Part shown: piece after piece, positions 1 through 6,998 of the stretch
Layout: each line of letters begins with the position of its first letter
How positions within the stretch are numbered: the stretch's first letter is position 1
NCBI RefSeq assembly: GCF_016859125.1
Contig: NZ_CP069338.1
Location: 8,807,501 to 8,871,500 of the forward strand
Direction: 5' to 3'
Length of the DNA: 64,000 nucleotides
Source: Archangium violaceum
Lineage (GTDB): Bacteria > Myxococcota > Myxococcia > Myxococcales > Myxococcaceae
The notes under the pieces: model-generated
Seen by the model: only the letters and a program-made list of their open reading frames with translations
Told to the model about the DNA's origin: nothing
Databases searched by the model: none
Position numbers and translations under genes: made by a program

Positions 1-1192
1 GGCGGGCACCATCGCGCAGGCGACCAACAACGGCCAGGGCGTGGCCGGCGTGGCCTTCGAGGCGACGCTGATGCCGGTGAAGGTGCTCAACCACTTCGGT
101 GCCGGCACGTCGGCGGACATCGCCGAGGCCATCCGCTTCGCGGCGGACAACGGCGCCAACGTCATCAACATGTCCCTGGGTGGGGGTGGCTACTCGAAGG
201 TGATGGCGGACGCCGTGGAGTACGCGCGGAAGAAGGGCGTCACGGTGGTGGCCGCGGCGGGCAACGCGGGGCGCTCGCGGGTGGAGTTCCCGGCGGCGTA
301 CCCGGGCTCGGTGGCGGTGGCCGCGGTGGGCCCGAATGGCACGCGGGCCCCGTACTCGTCCTATGGCAGGGAGCTGGACATCGCGGCCCCGGGTGGTGAC
401 AAGCGCCAGGGAGACGCGGGCGGCATCCTGCAGAACACCATCGATCCGCGGGATGTGTCGCGCTCCGTCTACGCGGCCTACCAGGGCACGAGCATGGCGA
501 CCCCTCACGTGGCGGCCGTGGCGGCGCTGCTCTACGCCGAGGGCGCCAGCGGGCCGGACGAGGTGGAGAAGGCCCTCTACGCCGGGGCGAAGCGGGTAGG
601 GGGCCAGGCCTGGACGGAGGAGTACGGGCACGGGCTGCTGGACGCCGAGGCCTCGCTGAAGGCGCTCGGAGGTGGGGCCTCGCGCTGGCCGTCACTGTGG
701 TGGGCCCTGGCCCTGCTGGCGCTGGTGCTGCTGACGATGCGCGGGCGCGAGCGTCCGGGCTACTTCAACATCCTCTTCCGTCCGAGCTTCCTGGTGCCGC
801 TGGTGCTTGCCACGGTGGGCGTGTTCTTCGCGCGCTCGTGGTTCGGCGGGGCCTCGGGTGTGGCGGGTGATGTGGTGGACGCGGCGTACCTGCCCATCCC
901 CGACTGGCAGCGCATCATCTTCGGCCGGGGCAAGATGGCCAACCCGCTCTTCTACAGCTCCCTCATCCCCCTGCTGCTGTCCTTCCTGGCCATCAAGTTC
1001 CGGGGGCTCCGGCCGGCCATCGGCGGGCTCGCGCTGGGCTTCGCCGGTTTCCTCGCCTACGCCGCCTGGAGCAAGGCGCCCGCCCTGGCGTGGATGCCCT
1101 TCACCTTCCTCGCCGTGCCATGGCTGGTGGTCAATACGTTCATCTGCCTCTTCATCGCGCGGGCCCTGCTGCGCAAGGAGTCCGCGGTATGA
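1..1192 (+). CDS. S8 (subtilisin-like) serine protease, C-terminal part, membrane-anchored
   Basis: The gene runs in from before the window; about 396 codons are visible. The subtilase core is clear: a segment resembling the region after the catalytic His (AGTIAQ), the oxyanion-hole Asn in AAAGNAG, and the catalytic Ser in GTSMATPH. The Asp and His of the triad would lie upstream. After the protease domain come about five hydrophobic segments (roughly bases 690-750, 770-830, 950-1000, 1015-1070 and 1105-1170), so the enzyme is probably anchored with the catalytic domain outside the cytoplasm. The stop overlaps the start of the next gene by ATGA, indicating translational coupling. The family is certain; the substrate is unknown. 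Confidence 0.9.
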   Translation, partial: AGTIAQATNNGQGVAGVAFEATLMPVKVLNHFGAGTSADIAEAIRFAADNGANVINMSLGGGGYSKVMADAVEYARKKGVTVVAAAGNAGRSRVEFPAAYPGSVAVAAVGPNGTRAPYSSYGRELDIAAPGGDKRQGDAGGILQNTIDPRDVSRSVYAAYQGTSMATPHVAAVAALLYAEGASGPDEVEKALYAGAKRVGGQAWTEEYGHGLLDAEASLKALGGGASRWPSLWWALALLALVLLTMRGRERPGYFNILFRPSFLVPLVLATVGVFFARSWFGGASGVAGDVVDAAYLPIPDWQRIIFGRGKMANPLFYSSLIPLLLSFLAIKFRGLRPAIGGLALGFAGFLAYAAWSKAPALAWMPFTFLAVPWLVVNTFICLFIARALLRKESAV

Positions 1193-1404
1193 AGCTCACC
1201 GGACGCGTGGTGTTCCGCGACATCGAGGGCGGCGTCTGGGTGCTCGAGGGGGATGATGGGCACACGTACCAGCTCGCTGGCGGCGACCGGAAGATCAAGA
1301 AGGACGGCCAGCGGGTGGAGGTCCACGGTGACGTCGCCCGAGACGTGATGACCTTCGCCATGACGGGCCCCGTCTTCAACGTGGCGTCCTACCGTTTCAT
1401 CTGA
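1189..1404 (+). CDS. Small conserved protein (DUF5818-like), 71 aa
   Basis: Starts with ATG overlapping the TGA of the protease gene (ATGA), so the two are probably co-translated. The product is short, soluble and beta-rich, with alternating hydrophobic and charged residues (KLTGRVVFRDIEGGVWVLEG). It has no signal peptide or Cys. It resembles small single-domain myxobacterial proteins that I associate with the DUF5818 family; that link is from memory. Coupling to a membrane protease suggests a partner or folding role, which is speculative. Confidence 0.75.
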   Translation: MKLTGRVVFRDIEGGVWVLEGDDGHTYQLAGGDRKIKKDGQRVEVHGDVARDVMTFAMTGPVFNVASYRFI

Positions 1405-1437
1405 CCCGTGACGACGGGTGGGGCGGGTGGTGGGGCC

Positions 1438-1824
1438 TCAGCGCCGCACCATCCGCTGGAGCAGGTGCTCGAGCGCCTTCTCCGGCTCCTGACACAGGCC
1501 CGAGTGCACCGGGCCCGTCTGGATCATCGTGCTGCGCGGCGCCACCAGCCAGTGGAAGCGCTCCTTTTGCGGCAACTGGCCGATGGGCCCCGCCGCCTTG
1601 CCTCCGGCGCAGACGCGGGGAATGGAGGCCAGGTGGCCGCGGATGAGCTCCACGTCGGCCTCCGGTGCCAGCGCCGCGAGCCGCCGCTCGTCCAGCTCCA
1701 CCCGCGCATCGAGGTAACGCCGGGTGAGGCAGTAGAGGATGACGCCCGCGTTGATGAACTCCTCGCGCTCCACTCGCGGCACGACGCGGATGATGGCGTA
1801 GTCAAACGAGCTGTGCGCGGGCAC
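1438..1824 (-). CDS. DUF3037 family protein, partner of the HipA-like kinase
   Basis: The 128-residue product begins at GTG with SFDYAIIRVVPRVEREEFINAG, the typical opening of DUF3037 proteins. The gene overlaps the end of the upstream HipA-like kinase gene by 23 bases in the same direction, so the two form one translational unit. DUF3037 proteins are frequently encoded directly beside HipA-type kinases (established pattern). Their function is not known; a regulator or accessory of the kinase is plausible. No membrane segment or signal peptide is visible. Confidence 0.85.
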   Translation of the reverse strand: MPAHSSFDYAIIRVVPRVEREEFINAGVILYCLTRRYLDARVELDERRLAALAPEADVELIRGHLASIPRVCAGGKAAGPIGQLPQKERFHWLVAPRSTMIQTGPVHSGLCQEPEKALEHLLQRMVRR

Positions 1825-2587
1825 GTTGTGCCTCCTCGATGAACGCCGGCAGCGCTTCCAGGCGCTTCAGCAGGTAGGTGGCATAGGCCTCCCGGTGCTC
1901 CGCCACCGTCGCGAAGCGAGGCTCCATCGCCGGGCCCAGCCACGCGTCGGGCACGCACGCCACGACGTGCTGGATGACGTCCGCCGTCACCCGCTGGCGC
2001 AGGAGTGCTTCCGCCTCGGGGAGCGCGGAGGCCCAGGGCAGCAGCACGTGATCCTTCACCGCCGGGAAGCGGCTCTGGCTGCGCTCCAGGTAGTCGTCCC
2101 AGGCGTGGTGGAAGTACAGGGACGCGCCGTGGTCGATGAGCCACAGCGCCTTGTGCCAGGACAGCAGGTTCGGGTTCTTCGGCGTGCGGTCCACGTTCGT
2201 CACGTAGGCGTCGAAGCACACGATGGCCGAGGCCTCCGCGGCTGCTGGTGCCGGGCCCACCGTCGGATCGAACGTGATGGAGCCCGGCAGGTAGTCCATG
2301 CCCAGGTTGAGGCCCGCGCTCGCCTTGATCAGATCGCGGATCTCCTCGTCCGGTTCGGCGCGGCCCAGTGCGGGATCCAACTCCACCAGCACGAGCTCCG
2401 GCATCCTCAGTCCCAGGGCCCTCGCCAGCTCGCCCGAGAGGATCTCGGCCACGAGCGCCTTGATTCCCTGGCCCGCCCCCCGGAACTTCAGGACGTACAG
2501 CCCCGAGTCCTCCGCCTCGATGATGGCGGGTACCGAGCCGCCCTCTCGCAGCGGTGTGACGTAGCGTGTCGCGGTGATCGTTCTCAT
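1802..2587 (-). CDS. HipA-like Ser/Thr kinase family protein, 261 aa
   Basis: A HipA-superfamily kinase domain without the separate HipA N-terminal module. Visible are the N-lobe Lys segment (GLYVLKFRGAGQG), a catalytic-loop pattern NxDRxxxN (NVDRTPKNPN) and the metal-binding DHG (LWLIDHGAS). These are the elements used by E. coli HipA for ATP binding and phosphotransfer. ATG at 2587 (protein MRTITATRYV) is chosen because upstream sequence is intergenic repeat. The gene is followed by an overlapping DUF3037 gene. There is no HipB-like antitoxin nearby, so calling it a toxin is inference only; the target is unknown. Confidence 0.85.
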   Translation of the reverse strand: MRTITATRYVTPLREGGSVPAIIEAEDSGLYVLKFRGAGQGIKALVAEILSGELARALGLRMPELVLVELDPALGRAEPDEEIRDLIKASAGLNLGMDYLPGSITFDPTVGPAPAAAEASAIVCFDAYVTNVDRTPKNPNLLSWHKALWLIDHGASLYFHHAWDDYLERSQSRFPAVKDHVLLPWASALPEAEALLRQRVTADVIQHVVACVPDAWLGPAMEPRFATVAEHREAYATYLLKRLEALPAFIEEAQRARAQLV

Positions 2588-2639
2588 GTGTCGACCCTCA
2601 CCCCAGCCTTCTCCCCGAGAGAGACGGGGGCATACACCG
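2588..2639. repeat. Intergenic palindromic repeat-like segment
   Basis: A short pyrimidine-rich stretch (CTCACCCCAGCCTTCTCCCC followed by GAGAGAGACGGGGG) between two minus-strand genes. It resembles the CTCACCCC/CTCTCCC-type palindromic elements seen again near 6969 and 32516 in this window, and could act in mRNA end formation. Confidence 0.4.
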
Positions 2640-3848
2640 TCAACGGACATCGAGTCTCTTTTGTTTGGATTGTCTCGCCCGCTCCTGGGCGTACTCCCCG
2701 AGAGGGACCTCGCCCCGGCGGGCACGCACCCGGAGCTCGAACAGGGCCTCTCGCTCGGCGTGCAGCGCATCCGGCGAATCCTCGGGCACGGGCGTCAGCG
2801 GGTAGCGCAGATCGATCTGACTCAGCTGGACACCCAGGGGATCCAGGGTCACGTAGGTGCCCAGGGACAGCGCCGCGGCGAACACCCAGGGGATCGCCAG
2901 TCGCAGCAATCGGGTCGGGGGCTCCAGCCGGACCGGAGCCTCCGGGGCCTCCACGAGCTCCACCGGACGGGGAGGGCCCCCCAGCAGCACGGGGAAGCGG
3001 CGCGCGGCGGACAGCAGCGCCCAGAGGATTCCGCTCCCCACGAGCGCGAACATCAGGAGGGTCATCATCTCCTGCTGGCTGGTGGGCTCCTGGGGGGACT
3101 CGAGGTGCTTCGCGCTGAAGAACAGCACCGTGGACACCAGGTTGTTGGCGGAGTGCGCGAGGATGCAGGGCCACAGCGAGCCGGTGCGCAGCAGCAGCCA
3201 GCCGAACAGCACGCCCAGCTCCACGCGGGCCAGGAAACCCACCGGATCCAGGTGGAACGCGCTGAAGACGACCGCGGAGAACACGAGGGGCTTCAGGGGC
3301 GGCCCCCCGTGCGCCTTCAGGCCCTGGAAGAAGATGCCCCGGAAGAAGAACTCCTCGCACACCGGAGCCCCCAGGCTCACGCTCGCCACGATGAGGGCCA
3401 TCTCCACCGGCGATTGCCCGCGGAAGATGTCCGCCACGTCGTAGATCTCCCGCCACGTCTTGGGCATCAGCGACTGGGAGACGTACTGGACGGGCGCGAC
3501 GATGGCGAAGAAGTTGATCACGCCCAGGGCGAACCCGAAGGCCACCGGCGCCAGGCCCGGGAAGGACAGGCCGGTGTAGCGCACCGGCTCCCTCCCGGTG
3601 GCGCGCAGCACGTACCAGCCCACGCCGAAGAAGACGAAGATCTGGGTGAACCAGATGCCGAAGGCCACGTTGAGGGGCTGCACGAGCAGCCCCGAGGCCA
3701 GGAAGGCCACGAACACGGCCATCGTGGCGACCACCGCCACGGTGCGGGGATCCCAAAGGATAGGAGCAGGAGGTCGTGGAGGACTGGAACTGACTTCTTC
3801 CACCGGTTTTCTCCGGTTTGTGAGAGAGGTGCTCAAAACCCGACGCAC
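2640..3848 (-). CDS. CPBP family intramembrane glutamic endopeptidase (CAAX protease-like)
   Basis: A 402-residue polytopic membrane protein. The three CPBP/Abi motifs are present in order: EExxxR (CEEFFFRGIF), FxxxH (FSAFHLD) and HxxxN (AHSANN). They form the intramembrane active site related to Rce1-type CAAX endopeptidases. About eight hydrophobic segments surround them, followed by a C-terminal cytoplasmic tail rich in Arg and Glu. The start is GTG at 3848, with no ATG near it. It is transcribed divergently from the outer-membrane protein gene at 3913. Bacterial members process or degrade membrane-associated peptides; the substrate here is unknown. Confidence 0.9.
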   Translation of the reverse strand: MRRVLSTSLTNRRKPVEEVSSSPPRPPAPILWDPRTVAVVATMAVFVAFLASGLLVQPLNVAFGIWFTQIFVFFGVGWYVLRATGREPVRYTGLSFPGLAPVAFGFALGVINFFAIVAPVQYVSQSLMPKTWREIYDVADIFRGQSPVEMALIVASVSLGAPVCEEFFFRGIFFQGLKAHGGPPLKPLVFSAVVFSAFHLDPVGFLARVELGVLFGWLLLRTGSLWPCILAHSANNLVSTVLFFSAKHLESPQEPTSQQEMMTLLMFALVGSGILWALLSAARRFPVLLGGPPRPVELVEAPEAPVRLEPPTRLLRLAIPWVFAAALSLGTYVTLDPLGVQLSQIDLRYPLTPVPEDSPDALHAEREALFELRVRARRGEVPLGEYAQERARQSKQKRLDVR

Positions 3849-3870
3849 CCAGGCGAGTCGCTTCTATAAT
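3842..3870 (+). promoter_or_regulatory. Candidate sigma-70 promoter for the barrel/cytochrome operon
   Basis: A perfect TATAAT lies at 3865-3870. A -35 would fall at about 3842-3847 (GACGCA), a poor match. Transcription would begin near 3877, giving a short leader before ATG 3913 and supporting that start over ATG 3883. Confidence 0.5.
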
Positions 3871-3912
3871 GCCGAGACTGTGATGCGCTTCCCGGAACGA
3901 ACGCGGAGACGG

Positions 3913-5331
3913 ATGACGGATATCGGGCGAGGCGTTCTGCGTCGCGCGTGTCCGCTGGCGGCACTGTTGATGTCGACAACCGCGTCGGCCTCCGCGTTCC
4001 AACTCGAGGCGCGCACCGAGGCGCAGGTGTATCAGATCCGCGCCTGGAGGGACTCCTCCGCGGGTGAGCCCGTGCTGCTGCCTCGCCGGAGGATCGTCCA
4101 GTACCTGGGGATCAACGGGTACGAGCTCATCACCGGGCAGGACGTGGGCTTCGAGTCCAGCCTGCGCGTCTTCGCGGACTTCGGGCTGCCGCGCGGCGAG
4201 GCCGCGAGGATCGACGGGGTGCGCTCGGAGGACGCGGACCTGCTCCACGCCTTCGTGCGCTACGGGGGCAACGGTCTCGAGGGCCGGTTGGGGCGGCAGG
4301 TCTACGTGGACGTGGGGGACATCCTGGCCTTCGATGGCCTGCGGGTGCGCTACATGAGCCCGCTGGGAATCGGCGCCGAGGTGTATGGCGGGCTGTGGGT
4401 GAAGGGGGGCGGTTTCCTGTCCTCGTCGGTGTACCAGCCCGATGGGACGCGGGAGAGCGACTCGCGCCGGCTGGAGGAGGGCGTGGCCGGGGCGGATCCG
4501 ACACTGACGGCCCTGGAGCCGATGTACGGCGGGAAGCTGCTGCTGGAGGGCCCGGGCTCCCTGTCGGGCCTGTCCGCCGCGCTGGGCTACCGCCGGGCGC
4601 TGGTGGAGGGGCAGACGGACCTCGAGCGCGCGACGGCGGAGGTGCGGTACGGGCAGGGGCCGGGGGTGAGCGCGCTGGCGGGGGTGGACTTCGATCTGTT
4701 GCGGATGGGGCTCGCGCAGGCTCGCGCCCAGGTGCGGTGGGACGGGGAGCGGCTGGCGGTGAGCGGCGAGGCGCTGAGGGTGTCTCCGGTCTTCTCCGCG
4801 GACTCCATCTGGTACTGGTTCGCCTTCGCGCCCAGGGACGAGGCGCGGGTGCGCGTGGACTACTTCCCGCGGGGCCCGCTGCGCTACTACGTGCAGGGTG
4901 TGGGGAGCCTGTACCACACGGCGCTCAACAGCGAGTCCGATGTGGCGAAGAGGGCGGAGGATCCTGGAGGACCTCCGTCCTACACGGCGGGCGGCTCGGC
5001 GGGCGCGGCGTTTCAGCGGGGCCGCCTACGCTCGGCGCTGGACGTGTCGTACCGGCGGGGCTTCGGGGGCTCGCAGTTCTGGGCGGATCTCACGGCCGGC
5101 TACGGCTTCGGGGACGGGCGCTTCACCCTGGACGGGCGGCTCTCCGTGGCGAGCATCGACGATGGCTTCAACCCGCTGCTGGCGGGCAACTTCCTCGGCG
5201 CGCAGGTGTGGGCCAGCCACATGCTGACCCGGGCCGCGCGCGTGTCCCTGGTGCTCGAGCAGAACGTGAACGCGTACACGCGCTGGGACTCCAAGGTGTT
5301 CTTCCTCTTCGATCTGAAGGCGAGTCTGTAG
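3913..5331 (+). CDS. Outer-membrane beta-barrel protein linked to a multihaem cytochrome
   Basis: The 472-residue product has a signal peptide (MTDIGRGVLRRACPLAALLM, cleavage near ASASA) and then alternating amphipathic strands with many Gly, Tyr and Trp residues. It ends in a typical strand (SKVFFLFDLKASL), suggesting an outer-membrane beta-barrel. ATG 3913 is preferred because GGAG lies four bases upstream; an in-frame ATG at 3883 has no ribosome-binding site. The TAG stop directly abuts the ATG of the 13-haem cytochrome, so the two are translationally coupled. I do not recognise a named family. By context it could be the porin part of a porin-cytochrome conduit (inference), or an unrelated barrel. 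Confidence 0.8.
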   Translation: MTDIGRGVLRRACPLAALLMSTTASASAFQLEARTEAQVYQIRAWRDSSAGEPVLLPRRRIVQYLGINGYELITGQDVGFESSLRVFADFGLPRGEAARIDGVRSEDADLLHAFVRYGGNGLEGRLGRQVYVDVGDILAFDGLRVRYMSPLGIGAEVYGGLWVKGGGFLSSSVYQPDGTRESDSRRLEEGVAGADPTLTALEPMYGGKLLLEGPGSLSGLSAALGYRRALVEGQTDLERATAEVRYGQGPGVSALAGVDFDLLRMGLAQARAQVRWDGERLAVSGEALRVSPVFSADSIWYWFAFAPRDEARVRVDYFPRGPLRYYVQGVGSLYHTALNSESDVAKRAEDPGGPPSYTAGGSAGAAFQRGRLRSALDVSYRRGFGGSQFWADLTAGYGFGDGRFTLDGRLSVASIDDGFNPLLAGNFLGAQVWASHMLTRAARVSLVLEQNVNAYTRWDSKVFFLFDLKASL

Positions 5332-6507
5332 ATGGAGCGCCCGTACCGTACAGCCCTGGGCCTCGTGGCCCTGTCCCTCGTGGTGGCGGGAGTCGCCTGG
5401 GCGGCCACGGCTCGCGAGCGCAGCCTCGCCATCTACCCGGCTCAGCACATTCCCCTGAAGTTCGACCACGCGCGGCACCTGGCGGCGGGCGCCGAGTGCG
5501 TCAGCTGCCACGAGGACGTCCGGGCGAGTGGCTCGGCGAAGGATCGCAACCTCCCGGGTCACGAGGAGTGCGAGACCTGTCACGACATCGAGGCGGCGAA
5601 GAAGGGGGCGAAGACGGACCCACCCTCGGGCTGCAACACGTGCCACCCGGGGTTCGATCCCACGGTGCGCCTGGCGCCGCTGAAGGTGGACCTGCCGCCG
5701 GCCAACCTGCGCTTCGACCACAAGGTGCACGTGGACAAGAAGGTGGAGTGCGCGACATGCCATGGCGACATGAAGGACGTGCGGCTCGCCACGCGGCAGC
5801 AGCTCCCGAAGATGGCCACCTGTTTCGAGTGCCACAACGGCAACGTGGCCTCGAAGGAGTGCCGCACCTGCCATCTGACGGAGCCCTCGGGGCGGTTGCA
5901 GCTCACGTTCCCCTCGGGTGTGCTGCGGCCGATGCAGGGGGATCCGCTGGGGCTGGACCATGGGCCCCGCTACGAGTTCAACCACGGCAGCCGAGCGTCG
6001 GTGGATCGGCAGACGTGCATGTCGTGCCACGCCGAGAGCTACTGCCAGTCGTGCCATGACGCGCTCCAGAAGCCGCTGTCGGTGCACCCCAACGACTACA
6101 TCACCCTGCACCCGGCACAGGCGCGGCAGGACTCCTCGCGCTGCTCGAGCTGTCACCGGACGCAGTCCTTCTGCGCGGCGTGTCACGAGCGCACCGGGGT
6201 GGGCATGGACGCGGACCGCTCGCTGCGCGCGCGCAACGTGAAGGTGCACCCGGACTACAGCGCGTGGGTCGAGGTGCCCGGGCCCCAGCACCACGGCGTC
6301 GCGGCCTCGCGTGACATCCAGCAGTGCGTGTCCTGCCACCGGGAGGAGTCGTGCATGAGCTGCCACTCGGAGCGCTCGGTGCGGCGGCAGGTGAACCCCC
6401 ATCCGGACGGCTTCGCGGCGGCGTGCAAGCGGTTGGCGGCGGCAAACGATCGGGCTTGCGTCAAGTGCCACACCCAGGCGAGCCTCGAGCAGAGGGGGTG
6501 CCGTTGA
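5332..6507 (+). CDS. Multihaem c-type cytochrome (13 CxxCH motifs), exported
   Basis: The 391-residue product starts with a Sec-type signal or anchor (about residues 8-26) and contains thirteen CxxCH haem-attachment motifs (for example CVSCH, CETCH, CNTCH, CFECH, CQSCH, CAACH, CVKCH). Many isolated His residues are available as distal ligands. Spacing is irregular, as in class III/c3-like multihaem proteins. It should be exported and matured by the cytochrome c system, acting in electron transfer in the periplasm or across the outer membrane. It starts one base after the barrel gene's stop and its TGA overlaps the next ATG, so the three genes form one coupled unit. The electron donor and acceptor are not shown by the sequence. 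Confidence 0.93.
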   Translation: MERPYRTALGLVALSLVVAGVAWAATARERSLAIYPAQHIPLKFDHARHLAAGAECVSCHEDVRASGSAKDRNLPGHEECETCHDIEAAKKGAKTDPPSGCNTCHPGFDPTVRLAPLKVDLPPANLRFDHKVHVDKKVECATCHGDMKDVRLATRQQLPKMATCFECHNGNVASKECRTCHLTEPSGRLQLTFPSGVLRPMQGDPLGLDHGPRYEFNHGSRASVDRQTCMSCHAESYCQSCHDALQKPLSVHPNDYITLHPAQARQDSSRCSSCHRTQSFCAACHERTGVGMDADRSLRARNVKVHPDYSAWVEVPGPQHHGVAASRDIQQCVSCHREESCMSCHSERSVRRQVNPHPDGFAAACKRLAAANDRACVKCHTQASLEQRGCR

Positions 6508-6944
6508 TGCGCCGGTTGTTGCTCGTGGGGCTGCTGGGGTGTGCCGCGTGTCTGGAGCCGGGGGATCCATTCCTCGCCGAGCGCGATACGGATCCGCCCG
6601 ACGTGGTGTCCACCGAGCCGAGCGCCGGAGGCACGCTGCCCCTGAGTGGCCAGCTGGAGGTCCTCTTCTCCGAGACGATGGACGTGCGCACGCTGCGCCC
6701 GGGCATCGCGGTCTTCGAGGGCAGGGCGGAGCTCCCCCTGGTGCTGACGGTGCCGCCCGCCTCGGACGCGGACGAGAACCTCGAGCGCGGGGACGTGCCG
6801 TACACCGTGACGGTGAGCGCGGCGGAGGCGGGGGCCTTCAAGCCGGGCACCGCGTACACGCTGGTGCTGCGCACCTCGCTGACGGACTACGAGGGCAACC
6901 CGCTCAGGCAAGAGGTTCGGGTGCCCTTCCGTACGGCGCCCTGA
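6507..6944 (+). CDS. Ig-like (Big_5/SbsA-type) domain lipoprotein
   Basis: The 145-residue product begins with a lipoprotein signal (MRRLLLVGLLGCAAC; lipobox LLGC or AAC). One Ig-like domain follows, with the typical pattern PPDVVSTEPSAGGT ... LEVLFSETMD ... YTVTV ... LVLRTSLTDYEGN found in SbsA-type Big_5 domains. It overlaps the cytochrome stop by one base (TGATG), making it the third member of the operon. It could be a surface or periplasmic scaffold for the cytochrome; that role is inferred from context only. Confidence 0.85.
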   Translation: MRRLLLVGLLGCAACLEPGDPFLAERDTDPPDVVSTEPSAGGTLPLSGQLEVLFSETMDVRTLRPGIAVFEGRAELPLVLTVPPASDADENLERGDVPYTVTVSAAEAGAFKPGTAYTLVLRTSLTDYEGNPLRQEVRVPFRTAP

Positions 6945-6968
6945 GCCGGAGTCCGGGCCACACGGGTG

Positions 6969-6990
6969 CCCCTCTCCCGGGGGAGAGGGG
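6969..6990. terminator. Hairpin between convergent genes
   Basis: CCCCTCTCCC at 6969-6978 pairs perfectly with GGGAGAGGGG at 6981-6990 (10 bp, 2-base loop). It sits between the lipoprotein gene and the convergent plsB gene, fitting a bidirectional terminator, although there is no T-run on either side. Confidence 0.5.
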
Positions 6991-6998
6991 AGCGGGGC

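Noticed and set aside
2584-4917. Long minus-strand open frame of 777 codons overlapping several genes
   Set aside because: It lies in shifted frames over the CPBP protease and antisense to the barrel gene, has low-complexity Arg/Pro/His composition and no domain; open frames of this type are expected at this GC content.
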